Positions 1 to 8,985 of a stretch of 64,000 nt of DNA are shown one piece after another (position 1 is the first letter of the stretch; the number at the start of each line of letters is the position of its first letter). The DNA lies in the NCBI RefSeq assembly GCF_000455445.1, contig NZ_HG417093.1, positions 54,643 to 118,642 of the forward strand, in the 5' to 3' direction. A program made the position numbers and the translations under genes. Under the pieces are notes generated by a model. It did no database searches, had not been told where the DNA came from, and saw nothing but the letters and a program-made list of their open reading frames with translations. This DNA is from Hoylesella timonensis 4401737 = DSM 22865 = JCM 15640. Lineage in GTDB: Bacteria; Bacteroidota; Bacteroidia; Bacteroidales; Bacteroidaceae.

Positions 1-61
1 GACAGTTTTTTATATGTAATCAAATGGCTCCTCATAATTTTTGGTAAGAGTGTTAGACGTA

Positions 62-449
62 TTTGTCCTATTATTTTACCAAAAAACGGTCATCCAAAAT
101 CTTCAAAATAGAAAAATTTAATAGGCAAACGCACAACAAAAATGGGCTGATTTTCACAAAATAAACGCCTTTTCAAGCTGAATCATTGATTTTACGCTCT
201 TGGAAACACGCTTTAGAGGTGTTATTCACATGTAATAACCGCATTAAAGCATGCAAATTGCAGGCTTATCTCAATGCTTCAATCGCAAAAGAGCGGTAAA
301 AATAGAAAAGAAAAGAGATGAGTTTGTTGTAACGTACATAATAACAATGAATTATAAACATTGCTCATAACTCGCGTATTTGCGATCAACTTTGAAGTTG
401 GTTGCAAATACGCGAGTTATGAGAGGCACTTTGTAAAGATAATTCAGCA
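62..449 (-). repeat. Dispersed ~389-bp element, copy 1 (reverse orientation)
   Basis: The reverse complement of this segment matches 24771-25160 and 34936-35324 over its whole length by eye. Read in element orientation it begins TGCTGAATTATC at 449, carries a 60-nt hairpin at 364-423 (arms CTCATAACTCGCGTATTTGC and complement), continues through the GCATGCTTTAATGC and AAAATCAGCCCA blocks, and ends with the GACCGTTTTTTGGTAAAATA...GGAC block at about 62-105. No credible protein is encoded. It has no transposase and no obvious target duplication, so a MITE-like or structured-RNA element is an inference. Confidence 0.85.
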
Positions 450-626
450 TTAATAAGCCTTCTCTGAAACGTGTCCCTTATTTTTATATGTGGCGTTTTT
501 TCGTTGCTTCAACCTATTGGGTAAATTAGTATTAACGAAGATGTAATATACGAAGTAGTCTGTTAAGATTATCAAAAAATAGGTATTAAATGGTGACAAC
601 ACGTCATGGTAGACATTTTTTTTGTT
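450..626. other. Intergenic DNA between repeat copy 1 and the first gene
   Basis: AT-rich sequence with no supportable reading frame and no match to the repeat element. It leads into the promoter of the small exported protein gene. Confidence 0.5.
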
Positions 627-634
627 TACTTTTG
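627..634 (+). promoter_or_regulatory. -7 box TACTTTTG of the small His/Cys protein gene
   Basis: TACTTTTG matches the Bacteroidota -7 consensus TAnnTTTG and lies 33 bases before the ATG at 668. A matching -33 TTTG at the usual spacing is not evident, so the call rests on the -7 box and its position. Confidence 0.5.
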
Positions 635-667
635 CTTTTTAGATAACATAGGCTCTTGTGAGTGCGG

Positions 668-994
668 ATGATAACAAGTAAATTCAAACGAATATTGATG
701 GCGTGGATGATGGTGCTGACCTTCATCTTAGCTCTCTTTGTCAAAGACTTTCATGCGCACAGTGTAACTGTTCAGCACTTAGACCAAACAGAGCAACACC
801 AAACTACTGTACAGGCGTATTGCTACATTTGTAACTTTGATCTGTGCAAGATGGATATGCCCAAACTCTTTGTTTGGCAGCCTGTGTTGCTTGTTAAGCA
901 TGTTTTTCAACCTCTTTTTGCGGAACAAATCGTTTATCGTGAGCCGCTTACGGTAAACGCAAATTCGCCCCCTTTTTTAATTCATAATTCATAA
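668..994 (+). CDS. Small exported His/Cys-rich protein, possibly metal-binding
   Basis: I do not recognise a named family. The 108-residue product starts at ATG 668; a GTG at 662 is an in-frame alternative. It has a basic N-terminus and a hydrophobic stretch (roughly residues 8-23) that looks like a signal peptide or single membrane anchor. This is followed by a His-rich segment (HAHSVTVQHLDQTEQHQ) and a Cys cluster, CYICNFDLC. His and Cys together suggest binding of a transition metal in the periplasm. The gene lies 225 bp upstream of a TonB-dependent receptor on the same strand, and the next gene is a His-rich lipoprotein, so the three may form a metal or metallophore uptake locus. The metal is unknown. 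The tail runs straight into simple AATTCAT repeats after the stop. Confidence 0.6.
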   Translation: MITSKFKRILMAWMMVLTFILALFVKDFHAHSVTVQHLDQTEQHQTTVQAYCYICNFDLCKMDMPKLFVWQPVLLVKHVFQPLFAEQIVYREPLTVNANSPPFLIHNS

Positions 995-1009
995 TTTATA
1001 ATTCATACT
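978..1009. repeat. Short AATTCAT/AATTTAT simple repeat
   Basis: Four near-identical heptamers (AATTCATAATTCATAATTTATAATTCAT pattern, broken here for length) span the stop codon of the preceding gene. It looks like a simple-sequence expansion; no function is evident. Confidence 0.6.
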
Positions 1010-1080
1010 TCAGATGAGAGAGCATTCTTTCGTCTGTAGAATGATGATATTCATACCCCTATTTTATTAAAAAAGATTAC

Positions 1081-1123
1081 GAGCCGAACGCAATCAGGCT
1101 TGCCTGAAATTGCTAAGGCGAAG
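1081..1123 (+). repeat. Short dispersed element, copy A (GCCGAA..GCAATCA..CTTG)
   Basis: This stretch shares the order GAGCCGAA, GCAATCA, CTTG, TGAA, TTG and AGGCG-AG with the reverse complement of 12788-12837. A partial third unit follows at about 1159-1193 (AATCATGATTGAATGGCTGAGGCGAAGCC pattern). Here it lies between the small metal-binding candidate and the TonB receptor. The function is unknown. Confidence 0.6.
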
Positions 1124-1158
1124 TATCTTTTATGCAAAAATAGTGCAAGTTGAAGGCT

Positions 1159-1176
1159 ATTCAATCATGATTGAAT
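1159..1176. promoter_or_regulatory. Perfect 18-bp palindrome upstream of the TonB receptor
   Basis: ATTCAATCATGATTGAAT is a perfect inverted repeat ending 43 bases before the receptor start. Its size and position fit an operator for a dimeric regulator such as a Fur-superfamily protein, but it does not match a canonical Fur or Zur box that I can name. It also overlaps a decayed copy of the short dispersed element, so it may be part of that repeat instead. Confidence 0.3.
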
Positions 1177-1219
1177 GGCTGAGGCGAAGCCTATTGAATG
1201 AAAAGGAGAAATTATACAA

Positions 1220-3340
1220 ATGAATAAAAAGGAAAATTTATGGCTTATCATCCTATTGTCGTGTATGGTGATGAGCAATAGTACGTTGGTGAGTGCGCAG
1301 GATATAGAACACATACCTCGCCAACATCTAAAAGATACCATTACTTTGGGCGAGGTAGTGGTGAAGAGTAAGCGACAAATTGTTACGCCCAATAGTATCA
1401 GTACCACGCTTACTCACGAAGACATTGCTCGTGCGGCGGGTAAGTCTTTGGCGTCGATGTTAGAGAACGTCAGTGGGGTGAGTATGCTTCAGACGGGTTC
1501 CAACGTTGCCAAACCCGTGATACACGGCATGTATGGCAACCGAATATTGGTAGTGAGTAGGGGAGCAAGGCTTACTGGTCAGCAGTGGGGTATCGACCAC
1601 GCACCCGAAATAGATAAGAATGCTTATAATGACGTGGTGGTAGTGAAAGGCTCTGAGTCGGTAAGATATGGTGCGGAAGCATTGGGTGGTATCATTTTGA
1701 TGAATGCCAAACCCTTGCCGTATGGCTCGAAAGGTGTTCAAGCCGATGTGATGAGCTACTATGGAAGCAACGGACGGCAGATAGGAGCGGTAGGACAAAT
1801 GCAGGGAACGCTGCCTTTTAATCGCCAAATAGCGTGGAGCTTGCAAGGCACTTTTGAACACTCGGGCGACCGAAGTACGGCGGCTTATCTGCTTAACAAC
1901 ACGGGCATGCGGCAACGCAACGCTGCTTTTTCGTTGGGATACCAGCATGACCAGTGGCGCGTAGAAACGGGGTACAGCTTGTTTTGGCAGAAAATGGGAG
2001 TGATGCGTAGTGCGCAAATGGGTAACGAACAGCTGTTGCAAGAGCGCATCAGGATAGGGCAACCGGTAGAGTTTACGCCTTTTACGTATCAAATAGATTA
2101 TCCCTTTCAGCGTGTGGCGCACCATTCGGCTTTCTTTAATGTTTATTATCGTCCGTCATCTTCCATGAAATGGAGTTGGGAAACCACCTATCAGGCAGAT
2201 GACAGACGTGAAAACAGAATCAGGAGAATGAACCACTCGGACATACCTTCTGTTAGTTTACGTCTGCAGTCATTGCAAAGTCAGTTGCACGGTAGCAGGC
2301 TGTTCAATCGCTGGAAAGCCGAGTGGGGAGTTCAAGGTATGCTCATGAAGAACAGTAATGAGCGCGGTACGGGCGTTGTACCAGTAATACCCAACTATAC
2401 AGAAACAACGTTTGGCACTTATGCCATCGCTAAGTATTTGGGCGATATCTGGGGGACAGAGGCTGGTGTGCGTTATGACAATCAGCTCACTCGTGCCGAT
2501 GGATACGATTGGACAGGTCATCGATATGGAGGCAACAGGCATTTTGAGAACGTTACTTTCACGTTAGGTGGTCATCAGCATTTAGGAAATCTGTTGACAT
2601 TGGCGACCAATTTTGGCTTGGCATGGCGTGCACCGCATGTCTACGAACTGTACAGCAATGGCAATGAACTAAGTTCTGGCACGTTTGTGAAAGGCGATTC
2701 TACGTTGCGTTCAGAGCAAAGTTACAAGTGGGTTACGTCGTTATGTTATCATGATTCTTGGGTACATGCTCGTATAGATGCGTATTTACAGTGGATCAAT
2801 CATTACATTTACGATTATCCTACACGGCAAAACGTGGTAGTAGTATCGGGAGCGTATCCTGTGTTTCAGTATGTTCAGACCAACGCCTTGTTTCGTGGGG
2901 TGGATGTGGACGTGCATCTTTATCCGCTACAGACGCTCGATTACAGGGTTTATGGTTCATGGATATGGGCAAACGAACAACGAACAAAGGCATATTTGCC
3001 GTACATTCCGTCGTTTAAGTTCACGCAACAGCTCACTTGGACACCCGCTTTTCGTGTCGCATGGCAGCCTTCTGTGGGCATTGAACATCGCTATGTGGCT
3101 AAGCAACGCAGGTTTAATGTGGCTACCGATCTAACAGACGATACTCCTGCGGCATACCATTTGGTGGGCTTTAACTGTGGTGTTACCTGGAAAATGCCTC
3201 ATCATCAACAACTATCCTTGTTGTTTGAAGGAACCAATGTGTTGAATCAATTATATAAGGAATACACCAATCGGAGTCGTTATTACGCCCATGACCTTGG
3301 GAGGGACATTCGTTGCACCCTTCGTTGGAAGTTGAATTGA
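1220..3340 (+). CDS. TonB-dependent outer-membrane receptor, probable metal or metallophore uptake
   Basis: The 706-residue product has a signal peptide (about 1-26, ending VSA), a short TonB-box-like segment and then a plug domain (about 50-155). The plug contains SLASMLENVSGV and HGMYGNRILV, features of the small ZnuD/CirA-like receptors rather than of SusC, since there is no carboxypeptidase-like N-terminal domain. The remainder is a beta-barrel rich in alternating aromatic residues. ATG 1220 follows AAGGAG by 11 bases, an unusually good ribosome site for this genome. The next gene, 141 bp downstream, is a His-rich lipoprotein probably co-transcribed with it. A role in zinc, copper or haem uptake is inferred from the neighbours; the ligand cannot be read from the sequence. 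Confidence 0.88.
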   Translation: MNKKENLWLIILLSCMVMSNSTLVSAQDIEHIPRQHLKDTITLGEVVVKSKRQIVTPNSISTTLTHEDIARAAGKSLASMLENVSGVSMLQTGSNVAKPVIHGMYGNRILVVSRGARLTGQQWGIDHAPEIDKNAYNDVVVVKGSESVRYGAEALGGIILMNAKPLPYGSKGVQADVMSYYGSNGRQIGAVGQMQGTLPFNRQIAWSLQGTFEHSGDRSTAAYLLNNTGMRQRNAAFSLGYQHDQWRVETGYSLFWQKMGVMRSAQMGNEQLLQERIRIGQPVEFTPFTYQIDYPFQRVAHHSAFFNVYYRPSSSMKWSWETTYQADDRRENRIRRMNHSDIPSVSLRLQSLQSQLHGSRLFNRWKAEWGVQGMLMKNSNERGTGVVPVIPNYTETTFGTYAIAKYLGDIWGTEAGVRYDNQLTRADGYDWTGHRYGGNRHFENVTFTLGGHQHLGNLLTLATNFGLAWRAPHVYELYSNGNELSSGTFVKGDSTLRSEQSYKWVTSLCYHDSWVHARIDAYLQWINHYIYDYPTRQNVVVVSGAYPVFQYVQTNALFRGVDVDVHLYPLQTLDYRVYGSWIWANEQRTKAYLPYIPSFKFTQQLTWTPAFRVAWQPSVGIEHRYVAKQRRFNVATDLTDDTPAAYHLVGFNCGVTWKMPHHQQLSLLFEGTNVLNQLYKEYTNRSRYYAHDLGRDIRCTLRWKLN

Positions 3341-3343
3341 GAT

Positions 3344-3412
3344 AGTTGACGAGTTCACAAGTTGGTAGTTGACGAGTAGACAAGTGAACAAGTTGACCAG
3401 TTAATAGTTAAT
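3344..3412. repeat. AGTTGAC/GAGTT/ACAAGTTG repeat tract
   Basis: A run of imperfect decamer-like units (AGTTGACGAGTTCACAAGTT and variants) begins four bases after the receptor stop. The same word family makes up the 84-bp tandem repeat at 20665-20940. It is non-coding and of unknown function. Confidence 0.7.
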
Positions 3413-3481
3413 GGGTTCATCAATAACGATAACCGTATTCATCATTTTATAAAAAACAAACATTATTAAAATAAAAAAACA

Positions 3482-5128
3482 ATGAGAACAAAGACCATAT
3501 TTTCAACCGTTTTCGCATACCTCTGTATGTTGTTGGTATTCGTAGTAGCATCGTGTAAACCCGAAGAGGCAGTGGATGAAACAAAAAACAAGTTGCACGA
3601 AGACCCGGTGAAGGCCGTGTTTACCTTGCAAGAGGGGTCCATCAAGGGTAACAAATCGTTTAACCAGCAGTTGGTGTTGGCAGATTTTACCCCATCAACA
3701 ACGCCGGCACAACAAATCGTTTGGGAAATAACACCCAAAGAGGGGTGGCATGTTAGCAGTGCACTCAAGCACTTTCAAGTGAAGAGCATCAAGGAGAATC
3801 CAACCATGGTGTACCACCTATCCATTGAATATTATAATAGTAAGGGGCAGAAAATCAATCATCAGTTCTTCGATTTGGGACAAGATAAGATACACCAGCA
3901 TTTCTTTTCGCTGTACAAAACCACGACGGTGCTGGGCAAGACAGGCAAAGCTCGCGTGACAGATAAGAGCCAACTTCCCTACGATTATTGTTATGTGGAC
4001 CAATACAATGGGGTAGACATGGGGGCTACCAACCCTGTTGGGTTTGATGGGTTGTTGCAGATTGTGCATCCAAGTGAAGCGTTCAACCTGTCAGTTGACT
4101 TGCTCCATGCGGCTCAGAGCAAATATGATAAGGACAATCGGTTGTCACCTTTCTATCTTCCTGCAGCGATTCTCACCTCTACCGGTCAGTGGGATATTAC
4201 GGTGTCGCTGCCCTTTGACGTCGACGGACAGGTGGCTCAAGGGGATGCGAAACCCCTCGATGCGTCGCTGTTTCAACCCAAAACGGTGGAAATAGAGGTG
4301 TATGAAGGGCATTTGCATGGCGAAAAGACGTTCCATCAAAACGGATATTCAAAGAATAACCAATGCCTGGGCAAGTCGTATAGGTTGAAATATACGTTGG
4401 AAAACAATCAATGGGTGGCAGACAAGTCAAATCCCGCGTCGGTTAATGTGATGGGAAATGCTGATAAATTTGTGCGATATGCTTTCTCTTTGCGCTATTT
4501 CAACGACAAGCATGAGGATATAACGGGGCAGATAGTAAATGGAGGAGAGGACCAACACTATCAGCATTTCTTCACCGTGAGCAACGTGAAACCGTCGTAT
4601 GGTGGAGTAGAAGAGAAGTCGGATGGCAACCATCCCGATTTCTTCCAATACACTTACTGCGACACAAAGCCTTGGGATAAGACCGTACACTTTGACAATG
4701 CTGCGTTCTTGGACGACAACAACCCGATAGGTATAAAAGGTTTTTTTACTTTTTTGCGTAGCCGTAAGCAATTCACACTTAACATTCGACTCATGCGGGC
4801 GCACCAATCAAAAGGGGTAGGGGGCAAGCCTTCTCCTTTTTATGCGCCCTCTTCACAGCAGGAAGCAAAGGAGACATGGATGCCAGCTATACAGATTCCC
4901 GTCAACGTGTATATGGACTGGAATGAAAAAGGCTTGGACCTTGCGGTTTGGGAGAATCCAAAATTGGTGGAGAGTACCCTGCTGAAAGACCTTTCCGAGC
5001 ATGATCAAAGGACAGTACTGTCGCTCATGAAGGCTTTTGGTATCAAGGATATCAAAACTGCTTTGGCAGAGTTTTATTGGAATATGGCTGATGTTCCCGT
5101 TCACGACGGTAAAGGTTTCTGGTTTTGA
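3482..5128 (+). CDS. Duplicated His-rich surface lipoprotein
   Basis: The 548-residue product has a lipobox (VVAS-C, Cys25), so it should be a lipoprotein, probably on the outer membrane. Two copies of one domain follow, at about residues 40-255 and 272-480. Each contains, in order, an EG-x-x-x-G-x-K-(S/T)F start, a QHFF motif preceded by His residues (HQHFF, YQHFF), a Y-x-YC stretch, a NP(V/I)G-x-(K/D)G block and an H-x-Q-(S)K...SPFY-P end. Conservation of His and Cys in both halves suggests a metal site in each. It follows the TonB receptor on the same strand, so it may be the surface ligand-capture partner. The family name is not known to me. Confidence 0.72.
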   Translation: MRTKTIFSTVFAYLCMLLVFVVASCKPEEAVDETKNKLHEDPVKAVFTLQEGSIKGNKSFNQQLVLADFTPSTTPAQQIVWEITPKEGWHVSSALKHFQVKSIKENPTMVYHLSIEYYNSKGQKINHQFFDLGQDKIHQHFFSLYKTTTVLGKTGKARVTDKSQLPYDYCYVDQYNGVDMGATNPVGFDGLLQIVHPSEAFNLSVDLLHAAQSKYDKDNRLSPFYLPAAILTSTGQWDITVSLPFDVDGQVAQGDAKPLDASLFQPKTVEIEVYEGHLHGEKTFHQNGYSKNNQCLGKSYRLKYTLENNQWVADKSNPASVNVMGNADKFVRYAFSLRYFNDKHEDITGQIVNGGEDQHYQHFFTVSNVKPSYGGVEEKSDGNHPDFFQYTYCDTKPWDKTVHFDNAAFLDDNNPIGIKGFFTFLRSRKQFTLNIRLMRAHQSKGVGGKPSPFYAPSSQQEAKETWMPAIQIPVNVYMDWNEKGLDLAVWENPKLVESTLLKDLSEHDQRTVLSLMKAFGIKDIKTALAEFYWNMADVPVHDGKGFWF

Positions 5129-5250
5129 ACAATGGTAACTGAAGCCAATCTCATTCGTTGTTGAACAAATACTGATGATTGTTTTTGTCTGCAAACTACC
5201 TTTTTTAATGAAAGAGCCGTGGTTACAGATAAATAAATCGTATCATTTAT

Positions 5251-5281
5251 TTTGTAAGTTCTTATATTTCATGTACCTTTG
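5251..5281 (+). promoter_or_regulatory. Promoter of the AspT-like transporter gene
   Basis: TTTG (5251-5254), 19 bases, then TACCTTTG (5274-5281): a textbook Bacteroidota sigma-ABfr promoter. It lies about 75 bases before the GTG start at 5356. Confidence 0.8.
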
Positions 5282-5355
5282 CTCTTATTAAATAAACTGT
5301 TATTTTAATAGATACGATACCTATATAATAGATTGTATCACAATATTTTATCGTT

Positions 5356-7017
5356 GTGGATTGGATAAACGGTCTTTTTACTATTCATTCATCAGTACAA
5401 ACGGTAGTCATTGTCTCTTTGATTATTGCAGCGGGTACGGCATTGAGCAAATTCAAGTTTAAGGGTATTTCGTTGGGCGTTTCATTTGTATTCTTTGTCG
5501 GTATTATTGCTGGAAATATTGGATTATCTGTCGATACTGTAGCTCTTGACTATATAGAGACGTTCGGATTAGTACTCTTCGTTTATACTTTAGGGCTGTA
5601 TGTGGGACCAAACTTCTTCGGTGCCTTTCGACATGAGGGTACTACCTTTAACTTGTGGGGCTTGGGAGTTATCTTTCTTGGAACGCTCATGGCGGTTGCA
5701 TTATGTCCGCTGACCGGCATTTCTCTATCCAATATGGTGGGATTGCTTTGTGGTGCCACGACTAATACGCCTGCTTTAGGTGCTGCCCAACAGGCTTTAG
5801 GACATTTAGGACATCCATCGGATAGCATTGCATTGGCTACGGCAGTGACTTATCCATTAGGTGTCGTGGGCGTCATCTTGGCTATTTTGCTGATGCGTAA
5901 ATTGTTTGTGAAGCCCAATGACTTAGAACCAAAGCTACCCATTGATGAAGATCACACGTTTGTGTGTCAGTTTTTAATCATCAATCCTGCTATTGAAGGG
6001 AAGACGATAGGACAATTGGCAATCAGTACACCACTCAAATTCATCGTTTCTCGTTTATGGCGACAAGGCGAAGTCATCGTTCCTATGGTAAGCACTGAAT
6101 TACATACGGGGGATAGCCTGTTGGTGGTCACCACTCCTGCGGCTGTCTCTGGCTTAGAAATCTTGTTTGGAAAAAGGGTTGAGCGCGATTGGAATCAAGA
6201 CCAGATAGATTGGAATTATATCGATTCTAATGTCGAATCACGGGTTATTGTTTTAACTCGTCCTGTACTCAATGGCAAGCGATTGGGTAGAATTCATCTT
6301 CGAGAGACCTATGGAGTGAATGTTAGTCGTGTCATTCGTGGTGATGTAAAATTGTTGGCTACGAACGATTTGCGTCTGCAATATGGTGACCGACTCACTG
6401 TTGTGGGCGAACCAAAGGCAGTAGAGAATGCAGAACGGTTTTTGGGAAACTCGGTAAAAACCCTCAACGAGCCTAATGTCGGCAGCATCTTCTTTGGTAT
6501 GGTCTTAGGTCTGATGTTAGGAAGCATTCCTATTTCATTGCCAGGCATGGATTCCCCCATTCGATTAGGAATAGCGGGAGGTCCCATTATCATGGGTATT
6601 TTGGTAGGTGCATTGGGACCGCACATGCATTTTATTTCCTATACCACACGTTCGGCATCCCTTATGTTGCGACGCATGGGACTTGCAATGTATTTGGCTT
6701 GTTTAGGTTTGGATGCGGGAAAGAATTTTCTCGACACGGTTATTCGACCAGAAGGCTTGTTGTGGGTTGGTGTGGGCTTCGTCCTCACGCTGGTACCTGT
6801 GCTTATCATCGGCTTGTTCGCACTGCGTTCAAAGAAGTTCGATTACGGCACTATTTGCGGTATTCTCTGTGGGGCGATGGCGAACCCCATGGCTTTGGCT
6901 TATGCGAATGATACGATTGATGGCGATACTCCCAGTATTAGTTATGCCACGGTTTATCCCATTGGGATGTTCATTCGTGTCATCATTGCACAAGTTTTAA
7001 TCATGTTTTTTGTCTGA
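5356..7017 (+). CDS. AspT/YidE/YbjL-family putative transporter with two RCK_C (TrkA-C) domains
   Basis: The 553-residue membrane protein has the family layout: an N-terminal membrane half (about 1-180), two soluble TrkA-C (RCK_C) domains (about 200-370, each with a GxxIG/RLGxI start and a GDxLxVVG end) and a second membrane half (about 375-553). The two membrane halves share internal similarity, as in the AspT duplication domain (GLxxGAxTNTPAL and CGxMANPMAL regions). Relatives include aspartate:alanine exchangers and anion transporters of unknown substrate. The start is GTG at 5356, 74 bases after a good promoter. The next gene follows within a few bases, so the two probably form an operon. 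The substrate is not determined. Confidence 0.85.
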   Translation: MDWINGLFTIHSSVQTVVIVSLIIAAGTALSKFKFKGISLGVSFVFFVGIIAGNIGLSVDTVALDYIETFGLVLFVYTLGLYVGPNFFGAFRHEGTTFNLWGLGVIFLGTLMAVALCPLTGISLSNMVGLLCGATTNTPALGAAQQALGHLGHPSDSIALATAVTYPLGVVGVILAILLMRKLFVKPNDLEPKLPIDEDHTFVCQFLIINPAIEGKTIGQLAISTPLKFIVSRLWRQGEVIVPMVSTELHTGDSLLVVTTPAAVSGLEILFGKRVERDWNQDQIDWNYIDSNVESRVIVLTRPVLNGKRLGRIHLRETYGVNVSRVIRGDVKLLATNDLRLQYGDRLTVVGEPKAVENAERFLGNSVKTLNEPNVGSIFFGMVLGLMLGSIPISLPGMDSPIRLGIAGGPIIMGILVGALGPHMHFISYTTRSASLMLRRMGLAMYLACLGLDAGKNFLDTVIRPEGLLWVGVGFVLTLVPVLIIGLFALRSKKFDYGTICGILCGAMANPMALAYANDTIDGDTPSISYATVYPIGMFIRVIIAQVLIMFFV

Positions 7018-7024
7018 CACCGAT

Positions 7025-8890
7025 ATGCGCACACGTTTTAAGTATTTGTTTTTGACCTATTTCTTGTTTGTACTTTTATTTTTGGTACAAAAACCTGTTT
7101 TCATGCTATATCATTGGCTCCTGTTTAAAGAAATGACATGGCGCGATTGGTGGCAGGTTTCTTGGCATGGGTTGATGCAAGATTTATCCGTGTCTGCTGC
7201 TCTTACGCTGGTACCTGCTATCCTTTTACTCATCACCATTTGGGCACGAAACCGGATATGGCGCCGTTTGGCAAAGTTTTATTTTGTCTTCATCTCTTTA
7301 CTCATCGCAGTGGTCTATATCACGGATTTGGCTTTCTTTCGTTCTGTAGGCGGACATTTGGGTGCTTCTCAATGGTTGACTTTCCTTCACTCGCCTCAAT
7401 CGATGTTCTCCGACATGAATGCATGGGCAATTTTAGGCGGTGGCGTGGGCATTGTTCTCATGGCTATTTTTGTCTATGCTTTGTTTTATCCCATGCTACG
7501 GAACGACCGATTTGAGAAAAAACTGTTACCACTCAACAAACCTTTTTTCACTCTTCTTTTTGTGTTGCTGATAGGTGTTTTAATTCTTCCCGTCCGACAA
7601 TTGGCATCTCATGATTCCTTGACAACAAATCGGCAGGATGATTTTCAAAACCACCCACAACTGTATCAAGCCTCTCTTAATCCTTTGCATTGTATGTTTG
7701 GCTCTACACCAACCATTGCTCCGTGCGAAAAACAGCCAAGCAGCATTCCATCTTACCACTTCATGGATGCAGACGAGGCGAATAAGTTGGCACAAAGAAT
7801 GCTTGACCCTGATGTGATTCATCAAGAATACCATGCGCCCAAGTTTTGGATCTTAAATACTGCACGTCCGAATATCTTACTGTTGGTGTTAAATGGTGTA
7901 GATTCTCAGTTCATGAGTTCGTTGGGTGGAATGCAAGACGTAATGCCACAGTTAGATCAACTGTCTTCCGAGGGCATGCTGTTCCGAAAGTTTTATGCCA
8001 GTGGAACGACATCTAACGAAGGTATCTCTGCCTTGCTTACCAGCACACCTGCAATAGCTGTGAGTCATGATGAAGGCGGACAACACGCTCCTTCGTTGGT
8101 TCGTGAACTGCACAAGCAAGGATATACCTCTGCCTTCCTTGATGGAGGAGCAGCGAATATACAGCAAAAGGAAGCGTATTTAAGTGCCCTTGGTTTTCAA
8201 TCTGTCACCACTAAGGCACAGTTTGACAAGCAACAATGTGCGAAAAAGGGTGGAGTTTACGACCAGCATCTGTTCCGTTATTTCCTTGACAACCTACGAC
8301 AGGACAAAGGTGTAAAGCCTTGGTTGAAGGTGATACAAACCGCTCATTTGGATGAGTCGGCTGTCATTCCGTCCCAACGCTTAACCAACAAGAAGCTCAA
8401 TCGTTATGCTTACACGGATAGTTGTGTAGGACAATTTATTACCGAGCTCAAGCAATTGCCTCAGTGGAAGAAGATGTTGGTTGTCATTACATCTTCTCAT
8501 GTGGGTGGCAACCCAACAGAGAGCAATCCTCTGTCCATACATCGCTATCATATACCTTTATTATTCCTCGGGGGTGCGCTCAAAGGTCCCGGAAACATAT
8601 ATATCTGCGGTTCACAAACCGATTTGGTTGCCACCTTATGTGGTCAGTTGGGATTATCGCATCAGATGTTCCAATACAGTAAAGACATGTTCAATCCTAA
8701 CTCACCTCATTTTGCATTCTTCACGGCGCCTCATACGTTAGGCTTATTGGATGAAGCGAATCTGGTGACGTATGATATCAACCGTAAGTGGGTGGCCGTC
8801 AGTCAAGGAAACGCAAAGGCGGCTCATCTCAAGGCAGCTCAAGCTTATTTGCAGCATATCTGCGCTACTTTCTTCCCGCAAAACAAGTAA
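7025..8890 (+). CDS. LtaS-like alkaline-phosphatase-superfamily membrane protein, probably inactive
   Basis: The 621-residue product (ATG 7025; a TTG at 7010 would overlap the upstream gene) has about five N-terminal membrane helices (to about residue 195) and an extracytoplasmic sulfatase-like domain. That is the layout of lipoteichoic-acid-synthase-like phosphoglycerol or phosphoethanolamine transferases. The family's active-site Thr is recognisable (GTTSNEG, Thr329). However, the Glu metal ligand of the VES-type motif is replaced (LLVLNGVD, Asn290) and the Asp-His motif reads SSH (Ser491-His492). The intact paralogue at 42814-44808 keeps Glu297 and Asp518-His519. This protein may therefore have lost metal-dependent catalysis and kept a structural or binding role. 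It is probably co-transcribed with the transporter upstream. Confidence 0.75.
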   Translation: MRTRFKYLFLTYFLFVLLFLVQKPVFMLYHWLLFKEMTWRDWWQVSWHGLMQDLSVSAALTLVPAILLLITIWARNRIWRRLAKFYFVFISLLIAVVYITDLAFFRSVGGHLGASQWLTFLHSPQSMFSDMNAWAILGGGVGIVLMAIFVYALFYPMLRNDRFEKKLLPLNKPFFTLLFVLLIGVLILPVRQLASHDSLTTNRQDDFQNHPQLYQASLNPLHCMFGSTPTIAPCEKQPSSIPSYHFMDADEANKLAQRMLDPDVIHQEYHAPKFWILNTARPNILLLVLNGVDSQFMSSLGGMQDVMPQLDQLSSEGMLFRKFYASGTTSNEGISALLTSTPAIAVSHDEGGQHAPSLVRELHKQGYTSAFLDGGAANIQQKEAYLSALGFQSVTTKAQFDKQQCAKKGGVYDQHLFRYFLDNLRQDKGVKPWLKVIQTAHLDESAVIPSQRLTNKKLNRYAYTDSCVGQFITELKQLPQWKKMLVVITSSHVGGNPTESNPLSIHRYHIPLLFLGGALKGPGNIYICGSQTDLVATLCGQLGLSHQMFQYSKDMFNPNSPHFAFFTAPHTLGLLDEANLVTYDINRKWVAVSQGNAKAAHLKAAQAYLQHICATFFPQNK

Positions 8891-8947
8891 TCGTTGCCCT
8901 CTCTGTGGCTTTTCATTTCTTTTGTACGTTGTTCAAATAAAAGCGAT

Positions 8948-8985
8948 GTGCCTTCATTCTTATATCGCATAGAGTATGAAGGCAC
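8948..8985 (+). terminator. Hairpin after the LtaS-like gene
   Basis: GTGCCTTCAT and ATGAAGGCAC form a perfect 10-bp stem with an 18-nt loop, 58 bases after the stop codon. There is no strong T-run. The 3' arm is shared with the repeat at 8978-9046, so it could be part of that element rather than a terminator. Confidence 0.4.

Noticed and set aside
62-449. CRISPR array or tRNA cluster as explanation for the dispersed repeat
   Set aside because: Copies are kilobases apart, there are no regular spacers, no cas genes, and the hairpin has no cloverleaf or anticodon arm.
1159-1176. Canonical Fur/Zur box at the 18-bp palindrome
   Set aside because: The sequence is palindromic but does not fit the known consensus well, so only a generic operator candidate is listed.
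1460-2125. 221-codon minus-strand frame opposite the TonB receptor
   Set aside because: Shadow of a full-length receptor with plug and barrel motifs.
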